The notes beneath the pieces are model-generated. The model was not told where the DNA came from. It was given only the letters and a program-made list of their open reading frames with translations, and did not search any database. A program made the position numbers and the translations under genes. A DNA stretch of 64,000 nt from VRUE01 sp963742535 (lineage in GTDB: Bacteria > Actinomycetota > Thermoleophilia > Solirubrobacterales > 70-9): contig CAVUMC010000002.1 of NCBI GenBank assembly GCA_963742535.1, positions 1,612,001-1,676,000 of the forward strand, written 5' to 3'. The stretch's first letter is position 1; every line of letters starts with the position of its first letter. Of this stretch, positions 59,886 to 64,000 are shown one piece after another.

Positions 59886-60905
59886 CTAGGAGACTCCGGC
59901 AGAGCCAGCCGGGCCCCGGCCATGGAGCCGGATCGTGATCGTGTGGTCCACCGTTTGCCCGGCGAGGTCGGTCGTCCGCGCCGTGATCGTTCCCTTCACC
60001 ACCTGTTTCGGCGAGATCTGGCTGAGGTGACGCAGCACCGATTTGGGCAGCTTGACGTTGTAGGGAGTGACTTCGCCCGGTTTCACCGTCGTCGTGCCGC
60101 CGCTGAGTCCGACGATCACCCCCTTCTTCACCGGGCCCGCCGGCTTGGGGGTCTTCGAGGCCAGGGCGCCGCCCTTGTGGCGCGGCCGCCAGCCGACTTG
60201 GCCGAAGACCTGGACCGACGAGGATTCGCTGGCGCTGACGAGGACTAGCACCGAGCGCTTGAGCACGATCGGGAAGCTGTCGAGCGAGATCGTCGGGCAG
60301 GGCCCCTGGTAGGCGGCGCTCTGCGGGCATTTGTCCTGCGTCTCGTCGCCGTAGCCATCGCCGTCTTTGTCGGGCTCGATCACGGCGACGAGGGGCACCA
60401 GGACCTCGGTTCCAGCAGCGAATTGGTGAGTCGAGCCGGGACCAACGCTGTAGGGCAGCGACCAGGTGTGATCCTCTCCATTACCGGTCGCGCAGAACAG
60501 AGGGCTTTTGCTTTTCACGCCAACCAGCCCGAACCGGTCACCCGCCTGCACGGGGATACGAGTCGAGTAGACGTTGTGGCCTGGGGCGGCGGTCTCCTCC
60601 TTGCTCTGGCCAATGACCTGGAACGTTCCGGTTTTTTCTGTGGGCCGGAAAGCCGCCATCCACTGTGCGACCGGGTCTGGATAGACCGAGTTCACCTTCC
60701 ACGCAGTAACCACGCCACCCGTAGGTGCTGCCAGCGGTAGCCCCTCGGCCGATGCTCGGGCCTCGGGGACGTTCGTGAAGGTGCCGGTCGCTTCGTTCCC
60801 CATGCATTCGTCGCCGACTTCGATCGATGCCGAGGCCCACGGTGCGGCAGCCAGCACCAAGGCCGAGACCATTCCGACAAGAACAACTGCCCGCAGCGAT
60901 CGCAT
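59886..60905 (-). CDS. Secreted protein with calcium-loop segment
   Basis: 339 aa with a signal peptide (VVLVGMVSALVLAAAPWASA). The middle contains 'PDKDGDGYGDETQDKCPQ', the thrombospondin-type-3-like DxDxDGxGD calcium loop that recurs in Thermoleophilia surface proteins. The N-terminal part ('GGVVTAWKVNSVYPDPV') is beta-rich, and the C-terminal 130 aa ('LSGGTTTVKPGEVTPYNVKLPKSVLRHL') look like an immunoglobulin-like or adhesive domain. Function unknown; cell-surface location likely. Confidence 0.75.
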   Translation of the reverse strand: MRSLRAVVLVGMVSALVLAAAPWASASIEVGDECMGNEATGTFTNVPEARASAEGLPLAAPTGGVVTAWKVNSVYPDPVAQWMAAFRPTEKTGTFQVIGQSKEETAAPGHNVYSTRIPVQAGDRFGLVGVKSKSPLFCATGNGEDHTWSLPYSVGPGSTHQFAAGTEVLVPLVAVIEPDKDGDGYGDETQDKCPQSAAYQGPCPTISLDSFPIVLKRSVLVLVSASESSSVQVFGQVGWRPRHKGGALASKTPKPAGPVKKGVIVGLSGGTTTVKPGEVTPYNVKLPKSVLRHLSQISPKQVVKGTITARTTDLAGQTVDHTITIRLHGRGPAGSAGVS

Positions 60906-60947
60906 GCTTCCCTCCGGTTCGACGACGACCGGGCGAAGGTTAGACAG

Positions 60948-61580
60948 CTATCGCGACGCTCGCGAGTCTTCGAGCAATCGATCCAACGCCTGTCCAAGGC
61001 CGCCGATCGCCGAGTCGAGCGGGTCGGTGCTGCCGGCGGCGCGGGCGCGGATCAGTGCTCCCTCGACGGTGGAGACGACGAGGCCGGCGAAAGTCTCGGC
61101 ATCGCGGCGGCTGACGCCTTCATCGAGCAGGGCGGCCGCGATCGGTCGTTCCCAGCTGCCGAAAGCGGCCGTTGCGGCGGCCGCCAGCTCGGGGTCCTCG
61201 GGGCGGGCCAGGGCCGCGGCGGCGACCGGGCAGCCGATCCGCTCGGGGTGGTCGACGACGCGGCGGCGGAAGATCCCGCCGAAGCGCTCGAGAGTCCCTC
61301 GCAGCCCGCGTTCCTCCAGCGAGCGCTCGATCAGGCCCCCGATCTCCTCGCCCTCGACCCTCGCCGCCTCGGCCGCGAGCTGACTCTTGCCGCCGGGGAA
61401 GTGGTGGTAGATCGAGCCGCGCGGGGCTTTGCCGCGCTCAGCGACGTCGCGCAGCTCCATGCCGGCGTAGCCCTTCTCGGCGAGCAGCTGACGGGCGCCC
61501 TTGATCAGCAACGCCCGCCCATCGCGGCGCTTGCCTTCCTGCGGCTCCCCATCGGCGATCCTGGATATGCCCACGGTCAT
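60948..61580 (-). CDS. TetR-family regulator (LmrA/YxaF-like)
   Basis: 210 aa. Helix-turn-helix: 'LIKGARQLLAEKGYAGMELRDVAERGKAPRGSIYHHFPGGKSQL' (in parts), closest in style to LmrA/YxaF-type regulators of multidrug pumps. The C-terminal domain has 'GCPVAAAALARPEDPELA'. Divergent from the MFS exporter gene with only 18 bases between start codons; two matching 16-base palindromes overlap the two starts. Self-repression and control of the pump are the obvious reading. Confidence 0.88.
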   Translation of the reverse strand: MTVGISRIADGEPQEGKRRDGRALLIKGARQLLAEKGYAGMELRDVAERGKAPRGSIYHHFPGGKSQLAAEAARVEGEEIGGLIERSLEERGLRGTLERFGGIFRRRVVDHPERIGCPVAAAALARPEDPELAAAATAAFGSWERPIAAALLDEGVSRRDAETFAGLVVSTVEGALIRARAAGSTDPLDSAIGGLGQALDRLLEDSRASR

Positions 61581-61581
61581 A
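61566..61581. promoter_or_regulatory. Operator-like site 1 (TetR/MFS)
   Basis: TATGCCCACGGTCATA overlaps the TetR start codon. It differs from site 2 at only 2 of 16 positions; the inverted arms are TATGCC and GTCATA. Confidence 0.65.
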
Positions 61582-61598
61582 GTCTATAGTCCGCGCCG

Positions 61599-63014
61599 AT
61601 GTATGACAACGGTCATAGAAGGGTGGTGGCGATCGCCTGCGCAGGCGCCTTCCTCGCCTTCCTCGACGCGACCATCGTCAACATCGCCTTCCCCGACATC
61701 TCCCGCTCCTTCGCGGGCTCTGGGCGGGACGCGCTCTCCTGGGTGCTCGACGGCTACTTTGTCGTCATCGCCGCGCTGCTGGTGCCGGCCGGCGGCCTCG
61801 CTGACCGCTTCGGCCACAAGCGGATCTTCCTGCTTGGGGTGGCGGGCTTCACCGCGGCCAGCCTGCTCTGCGCGCTGGCGCCCTCGCTTGGCTTCCTAAT
61901 TGCCTTTCGGGTCGTGCAGGGGGTTGGTGCGGCACTGATCGCGCCGACCTCGCTGGCGCTCGTGCTCGACGCCTTCCCGGCGGAGCAGCGCGCGACCGGA
62001 GTCGGCATCTGGGGAGCCGCCGCGGCTGCCGCGGCGGCGGTGGGGCCCACCCTGGGCGGGGCCCTGGTCGAGCTCTCCGATTGGCGCCTTGTCTTCCTCG
62101 TCAACCTGCCGCTGGGAGCCGCCGTGGTGTGGTTTGGCGCCAAGACCCTGCGCGAGCGCCCGCAGCTCGACAGTCGCTTGCCCGACCTTCCAGGCGCGCT
62201 GATGCTGGCGCTGAGCCTCGCGCTAGTCACGCTCGCGATCGTCGAGGGCAACGACTGGGGCTGGACCGGCACCCCGACGCTTGTCTGCTTCGCCGCTTCC
62301 GCTGTCCTGCTCGGCGGCATGATCTGGCGCAGCCGCACTCACCCGCGGCCGATCATCGAGCCGGCCCTCTTCGCCCATCGCTCCTTCCGCATCGGCAACC
62401 TCGGCACTCTGCTCTTCGCCGCCGCCTTCTTCTCGCTGATCCTCGGCAACGTCGTCTTCCTCACCTCGATCTGGGGCTACACCGTGCTTCAGGCGGGCGC
62501 CGCAACGCTGCCCGGCCCGGCGCTCTCGACCGTCGTCGCCGGTCCCGCCGGCAAGCTCGCCGACCGCTTCGGCCATCGCGCCGTGATCGTCCCGGGCACC
62601 CTCTTCTTCGCCGCCGGCGTGATCGTGTTGCGTTCAGCCGGTGCCACTCCTGACTGGCTCGGCCTCTGGCTGCCCGGCGCCTGCCTCACCGGCATCGGCA
62701 TCGGCCTCGCCTTCCCGACCCTGGGCTCCGCCGCCGTCCGCGACGTCCCCGACGATCGCTTCGCCACCGCCAGCGCCGTCAACGCCGCCTTCCGCCAGGT
62801 CGGCGCCGTGCTCGGTACCGCCCTCCTCGTCTCCATCGTCGGCGAACCCGCGACCCTGCAGGCCGCCCTCGACGTCTCCAACGACGCCTATCTCTTCTCG
62901 GCGATCGCCGCTCTGGTCGCCGGCGCCGCTGTGCTCGCGCTCAGTCCTTCCGCCAGGGGAGCACGCTCCCGCGCCGCTGCTCTTGCTCCGGCTGCTGCCG
63001 ATCGTCCTGGCTGA
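61599..63014 (+). CDS. MFS multidrug exporter, DHA2 (14-TM) family
   Basis: 471 aa. 'GAFLAFLDATIVNIAFPDI' is motif C-like TM1 of the EmrB/QacA group; motif A is 'GGLADRFGHKRIFLLG', and 'GVGAALIAPTSLALVLDAFP' follows. About fourteen hydrophobic helices. Proton-driven drug export is the family role. ATG 61599 lies just before operator site 2. Its C-terminal 24 codons overlap the end of the convergent ABC ATPase gene. Confidence 0.9.
   Translation: MYDNGHRRVVAIACAGAFLAFLDATIVNIAFPDISRSFAGSGRDALSWVLDGYFVVIAALLVPAGGLADRFGHKRIFLLGVAGFTAASLLCALAPSLGFLIAFRVVQGVGAALIAPTSLALVLDAFPAEQRATGVGIWGAAAAAAAAVGPTLGGALVELSDWRLVFLVNLPLGAAVVWFGAKTLRERPQLDSRLPDLPGALMLALSLALVTLAIVEGNDWGWTGTPTLVCFAASAVLLGGMIWRSRTHPRPIIEPALFAHRSFRIGNLGTLLFAAAFFSLILGNVVFLTSIWGYTVLQAGAATLPGPALSTVVAGPAGKLADRFGHRAVIVPGTLFFAAGVIVLRSAGATPDWLGLWLPGACLTGIGIGLAFPTLGSAAVRDVPDDRFATASAVNAAFRQVGAVLGTALLVSIVGEPATLQAALDVSNDAYLFSAIAALVAGAAVLALSPSARGARSRAAALAPAAADRPG
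61602..61617. promoter_or_regulatory. Operator-like site 2 (TetR/MFS)
   Basis: TATGACAACGGTCATA: perfect 6-base arms around AACG, located inside the first codons of the MFS gene. Centres of sites 1 and 2 are 36 bases apart. Confidence 0.7.
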
Positions 63015-64000
63015 GTCGCTCGCCGCTCTCGGCGTCGAAGAGGTGCAGCTTCGAGGTATCCGCCCATAGTTCGGCCGTGTCACGGCGTTTGATCTTGCTC
63101 GCCGGGTCCAGTCGAGCGACGATCTGCTCCAGGCCCTCTCGCCCTTCGGGAGCACCGGTCTCCTCGAGGCGTTCGCTGACCAGGTCGGCGAGCTGATCGG
63201 ACTCGACGCTGCCGGACTCGACGTGGAAGTAGGCATAGAGGTCGGAGCCAAGCGACTCGATCAGGTCGATCTCGGCCTCGAAGACGACGCCGCGCTCGTT
63301 GCGCAGATCACCGATCAGCGATACGTCCTCGAAGCTCTCCGGTCGTAGGCCGGCGACCACCTTGCCGTCGCGACCGCCGCCGAGGCCCGGGGGGATGTCG
63401 GCTTCGCCGATCGGCAGCTTCACCTTGCCGCCGCTCAGCTCGGCCGGCATGAAGTTCATCGCCGGCGAGCCGATGAAGCCGGCGACGAAGAGGTTGACCG
63501 GTTCTTCGTACAGTTCGGCCGGGGTGCCGACCTGCTGCAGGACGCCAGCCCGCATCACCGCCACGCGGTCACCCAGGGTCATCGCCTCGGTCTGGTCGTG
63601 GGTGACGTAGACGGTCGTCGTCTCCAGCCGCGACTGCAGCTTCGCCACCTCGGTGCGCATCTGCACGCGCAGCTTGGCGTCGAGGTTGGAGAGCGGCTCG
63701 TCCATCAGGAAGGCCTGCGGGTCGCGCACGATCGCCCGCCCCATCGCCACCCGCTGGCGCTGGCCGCCGGAGAGGTTGGCCGGGCGGCGGTCGAGGTGCT
63801 GGGTCAGGTCGAGCGTCTTCGCCGCATCCTCGACCTTGCTCTTGATCTCATCCTTGTCGACCCCCGCCAGCTTCAGCGCGAAGCCCATGTTCTCTCGCAC
63901 GGTCATGTGGGGATACAACGCGTAGTTCTGGAAGACCATGGCGATGTCGCGCTCCTTCGGGGCGCGATCGTTGACCACCTCGCCGCCGATCTTCACCTCA
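62941..64000 (-). CDS. ABC importer ATP-binding protein, MsmX/UgpC type (5' end outside window)
   Basis: At least 353 aa; the N-terminus with Walker A lies beyond base 64000. Visible: Q-loop 'IAMVFQNYALYPHMTVRENM', signature 'ANLSGGQRQRVAMGRAIVRDP', Walker B 'AFLMDEPLSNLDAKLR', H-loop 'VYVTHDQTEAMTLGDRVAV'. The C-terminal TOBE/OB part ('GFIGSPAMNFMPAEL', 'VVAGLRPESF') is that of sugar-importer ATPases that serve several permeases. The last 25 codons overlap the convergent MFS gene, an unusual 74-base overlap. Confidence 0.92.
   Translation of the reverse strand, partial: EVKIGGEVVNDRAPKERDIAMVFQNYALYPHMTVRENMGFALKLAGVDKDEIKSKVEDAAKTLDLTQHLDRRPANLSGGQRQRVAMGRAIVRDPQAFLMDEPLSNLDAKLRVQMRTEVAKLQSRLETTTVYVTHDQTEAMTLGDRVAVMRAGVLQQVGTPAELYEEPVNLFVAGFIGSPAMNFMPAELSGGKVKLPIGEADIPPGLGGGRDGKVVAGLRPESFEDVSLIGDLRNERGVVFEAEIDLIESLGSDLYAYFHVESGSVESDQLADLVSERLEETGAPEGREGLEQIVARLDPASKIKRRDTAELWADTSKLHLFDAESGERLSQDDRQQPEQEQRRGSVLPWRKD

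Overview
The window is high-GC, gene-dense bacterial chromosome, most likely an actinobacterium of the class Thermoleophilia (Solirubrobacterales type). This rests on strong G/C third-position bias, frequent GTG/TTG starts, stop/start overlaps (ATGA, GTGA, TGATG) and several proteins of a style familiar from that class: the acidic protein opening MGILDEAIREHL, a secreted protein opening HLSYANVISTICLFVLLGGG, and a secreted protein with a DGDGYGDE calcium-type loop. There is no rRNA, CRISPR array or recognisable insertion sequence. Three tRNA genes are present.

Layout. 0-5.6 kb: end of a membrane protein, a small membrane peptide, a two-gene 2TM/winged-helix pair, glyA and a large glycosyltransferase-like membrane protein. 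5.6-6.8 kb: a trypsin-like protease coupled to a Trypco1-like protein. 6.9-11.8 kb: a receiver / histidine kinase / NarL-type regulator operon divergent from an MMPL exporter. 11.9-15 kb: a translationally coupled chain (117-aa protein, VapB, VapC, YjbQ), then DUF2867/TetR and a YciI-like protein. 15.2-18.5 kb: lower-GC island with a serine/threonine-kinase-like protein and an HD phosphohydrolase. 18.6-24.4 kb: DrrAB-type ABC exporter with TetR, a TetR/cupin pair and a run of small proteins. 24.5-29.1 kb: zinc-ribbon/cyclase/AAA/TPR protein followed by a protealysin-like M4 peptidase. 29.1-36 kb: exonuclease III, glutamate decarboxylase, a secreted protein, a glutaminase-STAS-cNMP gene broken by four frame changes, a methyltransferase and a beta-lactamase-fold hydrolase. 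36-37.3 kb: two tRNA-Ala genes flanking an acidic protein. 37.3-40.7 kb: a RiPP-like cluster with two tiny precursor genes absent from the supplied ORF list, a radical-SAM/PqqD fusion, an HPr-kinase-like protein and a free PqqD. 40.7-53.8 kb: lipB-lipA, pyruvate dehydrogenase (pdhA-pdhB-pdhC, lpdA), thiE, and divergent thiO-thiSG behind a TPP riboswitch. 53.9-64 kb: tRNA-Lys, a LOG protein, a lower-GC membrane gene, purH-purN, purF, a secreted protein, a TetR/MFS pair and the end of a sugar-type ABC ATPase.

How it fits together. The 40.7-53.8 kb block is metabolically coherent: LipB/LipA make the lipoyl group of E2, ThiE/ThiO/ThiSG make the thiamine diphosphate used by E1, and PdhABC with LpdA form the complex. 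thiE heads the same co-oriented run as lpdA and pdhABC. Accessory content with a conflict or signalling flavour is scattered through the rest: protease/Trypco1, VapBC, kinase/HD, cyclase-AAA-TPR/M4 protease, a lower-GC membrane protein and the RiPP cluster. The RiPP cluster is the best candidate for an undescribed system: two paralogous 33-36 aa peptides with a lasso-style YxxP leader but no lasso cyclase or protease nearby, paired instead with a radical SAM enzyme, two PqqD-type domains and an HPr-kinase-like protein. Four divergent intergenic regions carry clear operator-like palindromes next to their presumed regulators or biosynthetic genes.
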